DNA of 64,000 bases from assembly GCF_000702445.1 (NCBI RefSeq), contig NZ_JNIF01000003.1, positions 3,658,001-3,722,000 on the forward strand, read 5' to 3'. The DNA is from Bryobacter aggregatus MPL3 (GTDB taxonomy: Bacteria > Acidobacteriota > Terriglobia > Bryobacterales > Bryobacteraceae). Of this stretch, positions 55,536 to 63,712 are shown piece by piece. Under the pieces are notes generated by a model that was given only the letters and a program-made list of their open reading frames with translations, did no database searches and was not told where the DNA came from. How positions within the stretch are numbered: position 1 is the first letter of the stretch; the number at the start of each line of letters is the position of its first letter. Both the position numbers and the translations under genes were made by a program.

Positions 55536-56840
55536 TTAAATCAAGGTCCACTCCGGACGCGGGGTCCGGGAGAGCAGGGCATTGCCCTCCGGAGCATCAA
55601 ACTTCTCGGTCTTGGCGTTCCACTGTAATTTCTTTCCCGTCCGCAACGCAATGTTGCCCAGATGACCGATATTGGTCGCCATGTGGGCCGATTCCGCTGT
55701 CGCATTGGCCGTCTGCGCACCGCGCACGCAATCGACAAAGCGCATCGCATGCTCGCGTGTGGCGTCGCGCGCCACCACCGTCATCGGTTGGCATTGGGGG
55801 AGATTGCCATCGCGGCCGGTCGGCTCGGGATAGATCTCAAAGCCCACCCGTTCGGCGAGCATCGTACCCTTGGTCCCGTAGAAAATCATGCCGTTTGGCA
55901 GGTCCTGCGTGCCCACCTGGTTGTAATACTTGAAGCCCGGCGTCCGCAAACCTCCTCCATGTCCATTGAAGTTCACGCCTTCATAGCTCATCACGAAATT
56001 CTCGTACTCGTAGGTGACCTGCAGCAGATCCGGGTTGTCGCCCGCTCCTTGCAACAAGAGACGTCCCCCCGAGGCGCTCACTGCCTTCGGCGCCGCATCG
56101 CTTCCTTTGAGTCCCATAATCTGGTGGAGCGTATCGAAGCGGTGCGTTCCATAGTCTGTGATCGTCCCGCCCGCGTAGTCGCGATAATGCCGGAAGGTCG
56201 ATAGAAAACGCCGCTGATTGAAGGCGGCCTTTGGCGCCGGTCCCAGATACATGTCCCAGTTCAGCCCCGGGGGCGCTGCGCTATCGGGCACCTGGGAAAT
56301 CGCATTGGGATGCCAGTTCACATAATTCCAGATCCGCACGTACTTCACTGGCCCGATATAGCCGGACTGGATCAAATCCGCGGCCTGTGCAAAGTGCGGA
56401 GCTGAGCGGTGTTGCGTCCCGCCGAAGATCAGCCGTTTCGTACTCGCCATCGCATCGACAATCCGCCGGCCTTCCACCACTGAATAGGACAGCGGTTTTT
56501 CGACATAAACATCCTTGCCTGCCCGGGCGGCGAGAATGGCGATGGTGGCGTGCCAATGGTCCGGTGTCGCGACAATGATCGCGTCAATATCCTTGCGATC
56601 GAGCAGACGCCGGAAGTCCTGCACGCTCTCGGCGGCGCCCAGTTGCTTGGCGGCCGCTTCCGCATTCGGCAAGTAGACATCGGCGGTGGCGACGTACTGC
56701 GCATGAGGGTTCTCTTTGGCAAAGCCGGCGACATAGCGGCCACGTCCGCCGCTTCCGACCAGCGCGAGTCTGACCCGTTCGTTAGCGCCCTGTACTTGAG
56801 TTGCGGCCAGTGCCGTTGCGACGAATGCACGTCTTTGCAT
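55536..56840 (-). CDS. Gfo/Idh/MocA-family oxidoreductase, exported
   Basis: A 434-residue oxidoreductase with the leader MQRRAFVATALAATQVQG, a short RR-type signal. LALVGSGGRGRYVAGF binds the nucleotide, TPDHWHATIA and EKPLSYSVVEGR follow, and the C-terminal domain contains YAGGTITDYGTHRFDTLH. It is a paralogue-like relative of the exported oxidoreductase at 36 kb. The sugar substrate is unknown. Its start lies 44 bases from the divergent ABC permease start. Confidence 0.88.
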   Translation of the reverse strand: MQRRAFVATALAATQVQGANERVRLALVGSGGRGRYVAGFAKENPHAQYVATADVYLPNAEAAAKQLGAAESVQDFRRLLDRKDIDAIIVATPDHWHATIAILAARAGKDVYVEKPLSYSVVEGRRIVDAMASTKRLIFGGTQHRSAPHFAQAADLIQSGYIGPVKYVRIWNYVNWHPNAISQVPDSAAPPGLNWDMYLGPAPKAAFNQRRFLSTFRHYRDYAGGTITDYGTHRFDTLHQIMGLKGSDAAPKAVSASGGRLLLQGAGDNPDLLQVTYEYENFVMSYEGVNFNGHGGGLRTPGFKYYNQVGTQDLPNGMIFYGTKGTMLAERVGFEIYPEPTGRDGNLPQCQPMTVVARDATREHAMRFVDCVRGAQTANATAESAHMATNIGHLGNIALRTGKKLQWNAKTEKFDAPEGNALLSRTPRPEWTLI

Positions 56841-56883
56841 GTCTGGATTCTATACGCTTCCGGGGCCGGGCTACAATGAAAGA

Positions 56884-57987
56884 TTGACCAACAAACTCGT
56901 CCTAGAAAACCTGAAGCACAGGCCTATCCGGACGCTCCTTGTCGTTTTTGCCATCGCCATCCAAGTCAATCTGATGCTCACGCTCGTCGGCATGAGTCAC
57001 GGTATGCTGAGCGATTTTCAGGAGCGCAGCCGGGGCGTTGGAGCCGATATCATCGTCCGCCCCACCAATTCGAGCATCCTCCAAATGAGTGCTCCCAGTA
57101 TCAAGGAGGCGATGGTCCCTTACCTCCGCCAGCAGCCTCATATTACGGACGCGCTCGGAGTCACCATCCATAACATGGAAGGTTTCCTCAACAGCGTGAC
57201 GGGCATCGACATCAAGCGCTTCAACGAGTTCAGTGGCGGCTTCCGTTTTGAAGAAGGCGGGCCTTGGAAGAATCCGAACGACGTGATCGTCGACGAACAC
57301 TATGCCTCGCAGCGCAAGCTCCACGTCAATGGCCCCGTCACGATGATGAACAAGCAATGGAACGTGGTGGGTATTGTTGGGAGCGGCAAAATGAGCCACG
57401 TCTTCATGCCCATCGATGTGTTGCAGGACCTCACCAGCAACAGCGGCAAATTCAGCCAGATCTACCTCAAAGTGGACGACCCCAAAAATGTGGAAGAGAT
57501 CGTCGAACAGCTCAAGCAACTCCCCGCTCTCAAAGACTACCCGATCTATTCGATGCAGGCCTTCACTTCGCTCATCAGCATTGATAATGCTCCCGGCCTG
57601 CGTCCCTTCCTGAATGTGATCGTCGGACTTAGCATCATCGTCGGCTTCCTGGTTGTCTTCTTGAGCCTCTATACCGCGGTTCTCGAACGCACACGGGAAA
57701 TCGGAATTCTCAAGAGTCTCGGTGCGACGCCTTTCTATATCATCCAGCTCCTCTTCCGGGAAACGATTCTTCTCTCCATTCTCGGAGGAATCATGGGCAT
57801 TGGGCTCAGCTATGGCAGCCAGTGGCTGATCCGGACGCTCGTTCCCGCGAGTCTGCAAATGCAGATTGTTTATGACTGGTGGCCGATCTCGACCGCAGTA
57901 GCGATCGGAGCCTCCCTGATCGGAGCGCTCTATCCCGGATACAAAGCGGCCCGTCAGGACGCAATCGAGGCACTTGCATATGAATAA
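56884..57987 (+). CDS. ABC transporter permease (FtsX/MacB/DevC type)
   Basis: A permease of about 367 residues. One N-terminal helix (TLLVVFAIAIQVNLMLTLVG) is followed by a periplasmic MacB-core-like domain (about residues 45-255) and three C-terminal helices (LNVIVGLSIIVGFLVVFLSLY, ILLSILGGIMGIGL, STAVAIGASLIGALYP), with the FtsX signature ERTREIGILKSLGATP. The TTG start gives the conserved LTNKLVLENLKHRP; an ATG at 56839 would add 15 residues and overlap the divergent gene. It pairs with the following ATPase as a lipid-, peptide- or drug-export unit. Confidence 0.88.
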   Translation: MTNKLVLENLKHRPIRTLLVVFAIAIQVNLMLTLVGMSHGMLSDFQERSRGVGADIIVRPTNSSILQMSAPSIKEAMVPYLRQQPHITDALGVTIHNMEGFLNSVTGIDIKRFNEFSGGFRFEEGGPWKNPNDVIVDEHYASQRKLHVNGPVTMMNKQWNVVGIVGSGKMSHVFMPIDVLQDLTSNSGKFSQIYLKVDDPKNVEEIVEQLKQLPALKDYPIYSMQAFTSLISIDNAPGLRPFLNVIVGLSIIVGFLVVFLSLYTAVLERTREIGILKSLGATPFYIIQLLFRETILLSILGGIMGIGLSYGSQWLIRTLVPASLQMQIVYDWWPISTAVAIGASLIGALYPGYKAARQDAIEALAYE

Positions 57988-58669
57988 GCCGCCGATCATC
58001 GAAATCAAAAATCTCGAGAAGATCTACCATGTCGGCGAAGTGGCCGTGAAAGCGCTGCGTGGTGTGAATCTGGAAGTTGCTGACGGCGAATTTCTCGCCA
58101 TTGTCGGCCATTCGGGAAGCGGAAAATCCACACTCTTTAACGTCCTCGGCGGCCTGACTGCGGCGACTTCTGGATCCATCCGCCTGGCTGGCATCGACGT
58201 CTTGGCGATGTCTGATCTCGAGCGAACCCAGCTCCGCCGGGGAACCGTGGGCTTTGTCTTCCAAAAGTACAACCTCCTTCCCACTCTCAACGCTTACGAC
58301 AACATTGCATTAGCGGAAAGCCTCTCGGGCAGCCAGAATCTCCACGCGGAATGGTTCAAGGAGGTCCTCGCCAACCTCGGACTCGCCCATCGCCTGAAGC
58401 ACAAGCCCCGTGCAATGAGCGGCGGCGAGCAGCAGCGGGTGGCGATCGCCCGGGCACTGGTCAGCCGGCCGAAGATTCTCTTAGCCGACGAGCCGACTGG
58501 CAATCTCGACACCGAAAACTCAACCGCTGTACTCAATATCCTGCGCGATCTCAACAAGCAATTTGGCCAAACCATTTTGATGATCACCCACAATCCCGAA
58601 GCCGCTGACTTCGCGGATCGCAAGGTGCGCATGAAAGACGGGCAAGTGATCTATGAGCGGGCAGCCTAG
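57980..58669 (+). CDS. ABC transporter ATP-binding protein (LolD/MacB/DevA-like)
   Basis: A 229-residue ATPase. Walker A is GHSGSGKST, the Q-loop FVFQKYNLLPTL, the signature MSGGEQQRVAIARAL, and Walker B ILLADEPTGNLD with the switch histidine in ITHN. This set is typical of the MacB/LolD/DevA subfamily. The ATG overlaps the permease stop by eight bases; a TTG six bases upstream is less likely. No adaptor gene is adjacent; the orphan HlyD-like protein at 46-47 kb is a candidate. Confidence 0.92.
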   Translation: MNKPPIIEIKNLEKIYHVGEVAVKALRGVNLEVADGEFLAIVGHSGSGKSTLFNVLGGLTAATSGSIRLAGIDVLAMSDLERTQLRRGTVGFVFQKYNLLPTLNAYDNIALAESLSGSQNLHAEWFKEVLANLGLAHRLKHKPRAMSGGEQQRVAIARALVSRPKILLADEPTGNLDTENSTAVLNILRDLNKQFGQTILMITHNPEAADFADRKVRMKDGQVIYERAA

Positions 58670-58693
58670 CGGCAGCAAGGCTTAGAATGGTGT

Positions 58694-58765
58694 GAGGAGG
58701 CAACGCCCTCCTTCCCATTGTGGAAGATCATGTCCGGGACGGCCCGGCCCTTAACTCAGGAGGGC
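58694..58765 (+). promoter_or_regulatory. Candidate guanidine-II (mini-ykkC)-like riboswitch leader
   Basis: Upstream of the SugE/Gdx gene, two hairpins lie in tandem. Hairpin 1 pairs GAGGAGG (58694-58700) with CCTCCTT (58707-58713) around the loop CAACGC. Hairpin 2 pairs CCGGG (58734-58738) with CCCGG (58743-58747) around ACGG, exactly the conserved guanidine-II loop ACGR. GCCCTCCT (58705-58712) on the 3' side of hairpin 1 is perfectly complementary to the Shine-Dalgarno AGGAGGGC (58758-58765). This fits a switch in which ligand-bound hairpin 1 frees the ribosome-binding site. The first loop deviates from ACGR, so this remains a candidate. Confidence 0.55.
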
Positions 58766-58768
58766 TTT

Positions 58769-59089
58769 ATGGCCTGGACTTCACTCTTCTTTGCTGGACT
58801 ACTCGAAATTCTGTGGTCCTTCCTCATGAAACAATCGCAGGGCTTTACGAAGCCCGTTCCGACTGTTTTGACACTCCTGACGATGGGCGCAAGCTTTGCC
58901 TTACTTTCCTATGCCATGAAGACCCTGCCGCTCGGCACGGCCTACACCATCTGGACCGGGATCGGCGCGGTGGGAGCTTTTCTTGTCGGCATTCTGATCT
59001 TGGGGGAACAGTTCAACACTCTTCGTGTTCTGGCTTGTCTCCTCATCGTATCGGGGCTGGTGCTGATGAAACTATCGAGTGTCGATTAA
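58769..59089 (+). CDS. SMR-family guanidinium exporter (SugE/Gdx-like)
   Basis: A 106-residue small multidrug-resistance protein with four helices. MAWTSLFFAGLLEILWSFL carries the essential glutamate (LLEILW), and GTAYTIWTGIGAVGAF matches the SugE/Gdx branch, which exports guanidinium in exchange for protons rather than drugs. The ATG with AGGAGG eight bases upstream is chosen over a longer frame. The leader looks like a guanidine-II riboswitch. Its stop overlaps the convergent DUF4262 gene. Confidence 0.9.
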   Translation: MAWTSLFFAGLLEILWSFLMKQSQGFTKPVPTVLTLLTMGASFALLSYAMKTLPLGTAYTIWTGIGAVGAFLVGILILGEQFNTLRVLACLLIVSGLVLMKLSSVD

Positions 59090-59808
59090 TCCTCTTCTCT
59101 CTGATAGCGGCCCCAGGCCTGTCCTGGGGCCGCGCGCTCTGCGACCCAGCCAATCGGCAAGTCAGCCAACTCTTCGAGACTGCGATCTCGCTCCACCACG
59201 CAATGAAAGCACTCGCGGACGGGCGGTAGATCAGCAGTCATACTGTCCCCGAGGAACTGCCAGTCTCCCTCGCGATCCCGTGCCACGTAAGTCACCGGCT
59301 CGTCTCGCTTCGAGACGGGTTCCGACAGAAACACCTGTTTCCGCCGATCCACCGGAAACAGCCACTCCTTCAAGATGGCTTCGCGGGCGTGGAATTCCCA
59401 GAGGGATCGCGTCATTTCTGATTCTGGGAGTTCCTCCTGTAGCAATGGTTGCTCAAAGTAGGAATCAAATTCCGGATCTTCCGGAAAGCGATTCTTCGCA
59501 TCGGGATACACGGCTTGGAGGACAGGAACATCTCGCTCTTCGTAGTACCAAGTTACAGAATGCATCAAATGCCGCACCCATTTGGGCGTCACCGGACGGA
59601 ACTCGCACTCCACTTCCCCCACAATGTCCCGATGCCGTCCGACACGGAGATTCACTCCTTCTCGGATGCGTTGCACTGCTTCATTCAGCGCAAACTTGGC
59701 GGTGTCGAAATCCAATCCGATGGTGAGAATCTCTGGTCCACCGCTCGTATCATGCGCGCCTACTGTATAGCTCCACTGCGGACTCGAACATTCGCCGGTA
59801 ATCAACAA
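59086..59808 (-). CDS. DUF4262-like hypothetical protein
   Basis: A 240-residue soluble protein. The N-terminal part with SSPQWSYTVGAHDTSGGPEILTIGLD in two pieces resembles DUF4262. The rest is rich in Glu, Arg and Trp (HSVTWYYEERDVPVLQAVYP), with no catalytic motif. The start is TTG; no ATG lies upstream in frame. A different frame upstream has an ATG (MTDKTSPYQTERSQ) that ends at a stop near this start, so a lost frame junction is possible. Function unknown. Confidence 0.7.
   Translation of the reverse strand: MLITGECSSPQWSYTVGAHDTSGGPEILTIGLDFDTAKFALNEAVQRIREGVNLRVGRHRDIVGEVECEFRPVTPKWVRHLMHSVTWYYEERDVPVLQAVYPDAKNRFPEDPEFDSYFEQPLLQEELPESEMTRSLWEFHAREAILKEWLFPVDRRKQVFLSEPVSKRDEPVTYVARDREGDWQFLGDSMTADLPPVRECFHCVVERDRSLEELADLPIGWVAERAAPGQAWGRYQREED
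59107..59133 (+). terminator. Strong hairpin just downstream of the Gdx-like gene
   Basis: A perfect 11-bp stem (GCGGCCCCAGG/CCTGGGGCCGC) with loop CCTGT lies 17 bases after the stop, inside the end of the convergent DUF4262 coding region. No T run follows on either strand; it may still end or stabilise the transcript. Confidence 0.5.
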
Positions 59809-59929
59809 GGCTTCAGCGTCAGTTTGTCGTTCTGACTCTGTTCCCGGCGGCGAAATCGCTGGCTTCGTTCTGTTTGATAGGGCGAAGTTTTGTCGGTCAT
59901 AGGAACTGGTTCTTCGCTATGCTAACTCA

Positions 59930-60448
59930 ATGGCCTCTCCCGTGGCGCTCTCGGCCTACAGTCGCATCGAACTCACGTGGCAGCAAAAGATGTCGGCCTA
60001 CTGGCTTCTTTTCTGGCCCGCATTCGGACTCTCTTTCATCCCCATCCTTCTCCTGATGAGGACTGAAAACGCGTCGGAACTCCTGTGGGTAAGCCTCTGT
60101 GGCCAGTTCGTCTTTTTGGGAGTTCAAGGATTGTTCCTTCCGCGTCTGGTTCGAAAGGATTTTCGAAATTTTGTCATCACAGTGACTCCAAATGACGGCC
60201 CACAACGAAGAAGTCTGTCCCGGAACGAGGTCCTTCGGATCGCGGTCTGGATCTGCACTCCCCAGCTTGTCATCATTCTTTTGTCGCTGTCCTTGTCCTA
60301 CTCGATTCCAGCCGAACATCTGAGGGGAATCAGCACATTGCTCCTCTGGTTTCGCATCCTCTACGTTGGCCCACTCAGCATTCAGTTGGCGCTGAATGCC
60401 CGCTACCCATCCTTCCGGCTACAGGCTTATCAATCGCCTCTGATATGA
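59930..60448 (+). CDS. Hypothetical membrane protein
   Basis: A 172-residue protein with four hydrophobic helices: about residues 22-41 (SAYWLLFWPAFGLSF), 52-68, 105-124 (IAVWICTPQLVIILLSLSL) and 138-155. It has no known domain, signal peptide or conserved charged motif. It lies ten bases before the enolase-superfamily gene, so the two may share a transcript. Its function is unknown. Confidence 0.68.
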   Translation: MASPVALSAYSRIELTWQQKMSAYWLLFWPAFGLSFIPILLLMRTENASELLWVSLCGQFVFLGVQGLFLPRLVRKDFRNFVITVTPNDGPQRRSLSRNEVLRIAVWICTPQLVIILLSLSLSYSIPAEHLRGISTLLLWFRILYVGPLSIQLALNARYPSFRLQAYQSPLI

Positions 60449-60458
60449 TCGGTCGGCA

Positions 60459-61697
60459 ATGAACCGCCGAGCTTTTTTCCAGGCCATGATGGCCTCCGCG
60501 GGTGCCATGACCCTAGCAGACCGTGCAGATGCTGCCGGTCTTCCCAAGACAAAAATCACCCGAATCCGCTATTACAAGACCCCCACTGACGCAGCCGGCC
60601 GTCCCAACACACGGCAGCCTCTCTTTAACCAGAGCACCAATGTTGTCATCGTCGAAACCGATTCCGGTCTCTTCGGCATTGGCGAAGGCGGCTCTGGCGA
60701 CACCATGGAGCAATGCGCGAGCATGCTCATTGGAGAAGACCCCTTCCGCACCGACCGTCTCTGGCAGGCCATGTACCGTGGCTATTTCTATCCCGCCGGT
60801 CGCGAAAAAGTCCATGCCCTCGGTGCGCTCGATGTCGCCCTCTGGGATCTCAAAGGCAAAGCGCTTGGCGTCCCGGTCTACCAACTCCTCGGTGGCCAAA
60901 CTCGCGATTACGTCGAATGCTATTCCACAGGCTACCCTGCACAAGGTACCCCGAAGGAAGTTGCCAAAGCTTGTGTCGATGCCGGCTTCCAGGCCTACCG
61001 CATCTCCACCAACACCAGCGGCGACACCCACGACCGCTTCGCGAGTGTCAACCGCGTCTACAATCTTTGCGAGCAGGTTCGCGAAGGCGTCGGCCGCGAC
61101 GGCGGCTGGTGCATCGACTTCCACACCGAACTCGACATGCCCGACGCCATCAATCTGGCCAATCGAATCGAACATCTGCGCCCTTACTTTGTCGAAGATC
61201 TCATTCGCAGCGAGAACCCCGGCGTCTACCGCACCCTCCGCACACAAGTGAAAGTCCCCATCGCTGTCGGGGAGCAGTTCGGACCCAAGTGGGAATGGAA
61301 CGAACTCATCGAGCAGCACCTCATCGACTACGCCCGCGCCACCATCCCTAACGTCGGTGGTATCACGGAATTCCAGAAAATCGCCGGCATCTGCGAAACG
61401 CACTATGTCGGCCTGGTCCCCCACTTCACCGGACCGATTTCGGAAGCGGCGATGGTTCATTGCTGCGCCGCGTTCTCGGGGCCGGCGATCATGGAAATGG
61501 TCATGGGAGGCACCCGCCCCTGGCCTTATCTCAATCACAGCTACGATTTGAAGAACGGCAAACTCTGGCCGAATGAGCGTCCTGGGCTCGGCATCGAAGT
61601 GGATGTCAGCAAGCTCCAACAGATCGGAAACTACACCGAGCGCTACACGCTCACTCCGTTGCTGAAGCGTCCCGACGGCTCCTTCACCAACTGGTAG
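60459..61697 (+). CDS. Mandelate racemase/muconate lactonizing-type enzyme, exported
   Basis: A 412-residue enolase-superfamily member. An RR-type leader (MNRRAFFQAMMASAGAMTLA) precedes the capping and barrel domains. The metal ligands probably lie in CIDFHTELD, FVEDLI and VGEQFG. The pattern IAVGEQFGPKWEW and an HFTGPISEAA stretch resemble D-galactonate- or mannonate-dehydratase-like sugar-acid enzymes. The exact acid is unknown. The following DUF779 gene is convergent; a terminator lies between them. Confidence 0.85.
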   Translation: MNRRAFFQAMMASAGAMTLADRADAAGLPKTKITRIRYYKTPTDAAGRPNTRQPLFNQSTNVVIVETDSGLFGIGEGGSGDTMEQCASMLIGEDPFRTDRLWQAMYRGYFYPAGREKVHALGALDVALWDLKGKALGVPVYQLLGGQTRDYVECYSTGYPAQGTPKEVAKACVDAGFQAYRISTNTSGDTHDRFASVNRVYNLCEQVREGVGRDGGWCIDFHTELDMPDAINLANRIEHLRPYFVEDLIRSENPGVYRTLRTQVKVPIAVGEQFGPKWEWNELIEQHLIDYARATIPNVGGITEFQKIAGICETHYVGLVPHFTGPISEAAMVHCCAAFSGPAIMEMVMGGTRPWPYLNHSYDLKNGKLWPNERPGLGIEVDVSKLQQIGNYTERYTLTPLLKRPDGSFTNW

Positions 61698-61703
61698 AAC
61701 GGG

Positions 61704-61732
61704 AAAAGGGGCGGGCTAACTATGCCCGCCCC
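61704..61732 (-). terminator. Terminator of the aldehyde dehydrogenase operon
   Basis: On the minus strand a perfect 9-bp stem (GGGGCGGGC/GCCCGCCCC) with a 7-base loop runs into TTTT. The DUF779 stop codon lies within the hairpin. Confidence 0.8.
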
Positions 61733-62094
61733 GCTGCCTCCAACTCCCGTTGCTCCTCTTCGGTAAACATCCGCGACCGGATCAGGAAGCGTACGCCCTC
61801 CGGCCCCTCGAGCGAAAACATCCCCCCTCGCCCTGGCACGACGTCCACCGTCAACTGTGTATGCTTCCAATACTCAAACTGCGGACGGCTCATGTAGAAC
61901 GGTGCCCCGCCAATCTCTCCAAGCTGCACATCGCTGTCCCCCACCAGAAACTCTCCTTGCGGAAAGCACATCGGCGAGCTGCCATCACAACAACCACCGG
62001 ACTGATGAAACAGCAAGGGGCCGTGCTTCGCCTGCAGCCGCTCGATCCATTCGAGGGCCGCAGGCGAAGCCAGTACTTGCGCAGGCACGGCCAT
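61720..62094 (-). CDS. DUF779-domain protein
   Basis: A 124-residue DUF779 protein. LLFHQSGGCCDGSSPMCF with three cysteines and a histidine, LGEIGGAPFYM, and the end VRFLIRSRMF are family hallmarks. DUF779 genes usually lie beside an ExaC-like aldehyde dehydrogenase, as here, five bases after its stop. The cysteine motif could bind metal; the protein may help the dehydrogenase or its assembly. It has no membrane segment. The function is unproven. Confidence 0.87.
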   Translation of the reverse strand: MAVPAQVLASPAALEWIERLQAKHGPLLFHQSGGCCDGSSPMCFPQGEFLVGDSDVQLGEIGGAPFYMSRPQFEYWKHTQLTVDVVPGRGGMFSLEGPEGVRFLIRSRMFTEEEQRELEAAGRA

Positions 62095-62099
62095 ACGCT

Positions 62100-63617
62100 T
62101 TAAAAGAACCCCAGCTTGTTCGGGCTGTAGCTCACCAGTTGATTCTTCGTCTGCTGGTAATGGCTCAGCATCATGAGATGATTCTCGCGGCCAATGCCCG
62201 ATTGCTTATAGCCTCCAAACGCCGCATGAGCTGGATACAGGTGATAGCAATTGGTCCAAACACGGCCGGCCTGGATCTCGCGGCCGAACTGATAGGCTCG
62301 ATTCAAATCGCGGGTCCAAAGGCCCGCGCCCAAGCCATATAAGGTGTCGTTCGCCAGCGCGAGTGCCTCTTCCTCGTCGCGGAAGGTGGTCACGCTCACC
62401 ACAGGTCCAAAGATCTCTTCCTGGAACACGCGCATCTTGTTATGGCCTTTGAAGATGGTCGGTTCGACATAATACCCGCCAGCCAACTCTCCTTCGAGCA
62501 CCTTCCGATGCCCCCCGGTCAGCACTTCCACGCCCTCTTTCTGTCCGATGTCGAAGTAAGACAGAATCTTCTCGAGCTGTTCGCTTGAAGCTTGTGCGCC
62601 AATCATCGTCTTCGAGTCCAACGGGTTCCCTTGCACGATCGCCTTCACTCGTGGCAAGGCCCGTTCCATAAAGCGCTCATAGATCGATTCCTGAATCAAC
62701 GCCCGCGAAGGACAGGTGCAAACCTCACCCTGATTCAGCGCGAACATGACAAAGCCCTCGATGGCCTTATCGAGGTACGCATCGTCCTTGGCCATGACAT
62801 CTTCAAAGAACAGATTCGGACTCTTGCCGCCCAATTCCAGCGTCACCGGAATCAGATTCTGCGAGGCATACTGCATGATCAGGCGACCCGTTGTCGTCTC
62901 GCCCGTAAACGCAATTTTCGCGATCCGGCTGCTCGACGCCAGCGGTTTGCCTGCCTCCAGCCCAAAGCCATTCACGACATTCAAAACTCCCGGCGGCAAC
63001 AGATCGCCAATGAGCTCCAGCAGAATGAGAATGGAAAGCGGTGTCTGCTCCGCGGGCTTTAGCACAACGCAATTGCCGGCCGCGAGTGCTGGCGCCAGCT
63101 TCCAAACAGCCATTAGGATCGGAAAATTCCAGGGAATAATCTGCCCCACCACTCCCAGCGGCTCATGATAGTGATACGCAACGGTCGTTTCATCAATCTG
63201 TGAGATTCCGCCCTCTTGAGCGCGAATTGCACCGGCGAAATAGCGGAAATGATCGATCGCCAACGGAAGATCGGCGGCCATTGTTTCGCGAATCGGCTTG
63301 CCGTTGTCCCAGGTTTCCACGGTCGCCAGATACTCGAGGTTCTGTTCCATGCGATCGGCAATCTGATTCAGGATTCGGGCACGCTCGGCTACGGAGGTCT
63401 TCCCCCAACTCCGCCGTGCCGCATGGGCCGCATCGAGTGCGGCGTCGATATCTGCTGCATTCGAGCGGGGCACTTCACAAAGTACCTTGCCGGTCACCGG
63501 CGTTACATTCTCAAAATAGGCCTGAGACAAAGGGGCCACCCACTTTCCCCCAACGTAATTCTCATAACGTCGCTTTAGGTTCAGTGGGTGGCCCCCCAGT
63601 GCAGTTTCGTGGCTCAT
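62100..63617 (-). CDS. Aldehyde dehydrogenase (ExaC/acetaldehyde dehydrogenase-like)
   Basis: A 505-residue NAD(P)-dependent aldehyde dehydrogenase. The catalytic cysteine is C300 in [10 protein letters not shown], the general base E261 in LELGGKSP, and FTGETTTG forms the cofactor turn. IIPWNFP and [11 protein letters not shown] are also typical. The cysteine pair CTC and the neighbouring DUF779 gene point to the ExaC/AldA branch, which oxidises acetaldehyde and related aliphatic aldehydes in alcohol metabolism. Confidence 0.93.
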   Translation of the reverse strand: MSHETALGGHPLNLKRRYENYVGGKWVAPLSQAYFENVTPVTGKVLCEVPRSNAADIDAALDAAHAARRSWGKTSVAERARILNQIADRMEQNLEYLATVETWDNGKPIRETMAADLPLAIDHFRYFAGAIRAQEGGISQIDETTVAYHYHEPLGVVGQIIPWNFPILMAVWKLAPALAAGNCVVLKPAEQTPLSILILLELIGDLLPPGVLNVVNGFGLEAGKPLASSSRIAKIAFTGETTTGRLIMQYASQNLIPVTLELGGKSPNLFFEDVMAKDDAYLDKAIEGFVMFALNQGEVCTCPSRALIQESIYERFMERALPRVKAIVQGNPLDSKTMIGAQASSEQLEKILSYFDIGQKEGVEVLTGGHRKVLEGELAGGYYVEPTIFKGHNKMRVFQEEIFGPVVSVTTFRDEEEALALANDTLYGLGAGLWTRDLNRAYQFGREIQAGRVWTNCYHLYPAHAAFGGYKQSGIGRENHLMMLSHYQQTKNQLVSYSPNKLGFF

Positions 63618-63712
63618 TGGTGTCTCGCTCCGTGGCTTAGAGATCTCGCGGAGCGCAGCAAAGCAGCTCCGTCGCCATGAGTATATCGGGCTTTCCCGAA
63701 GCGAGAGAAGCG

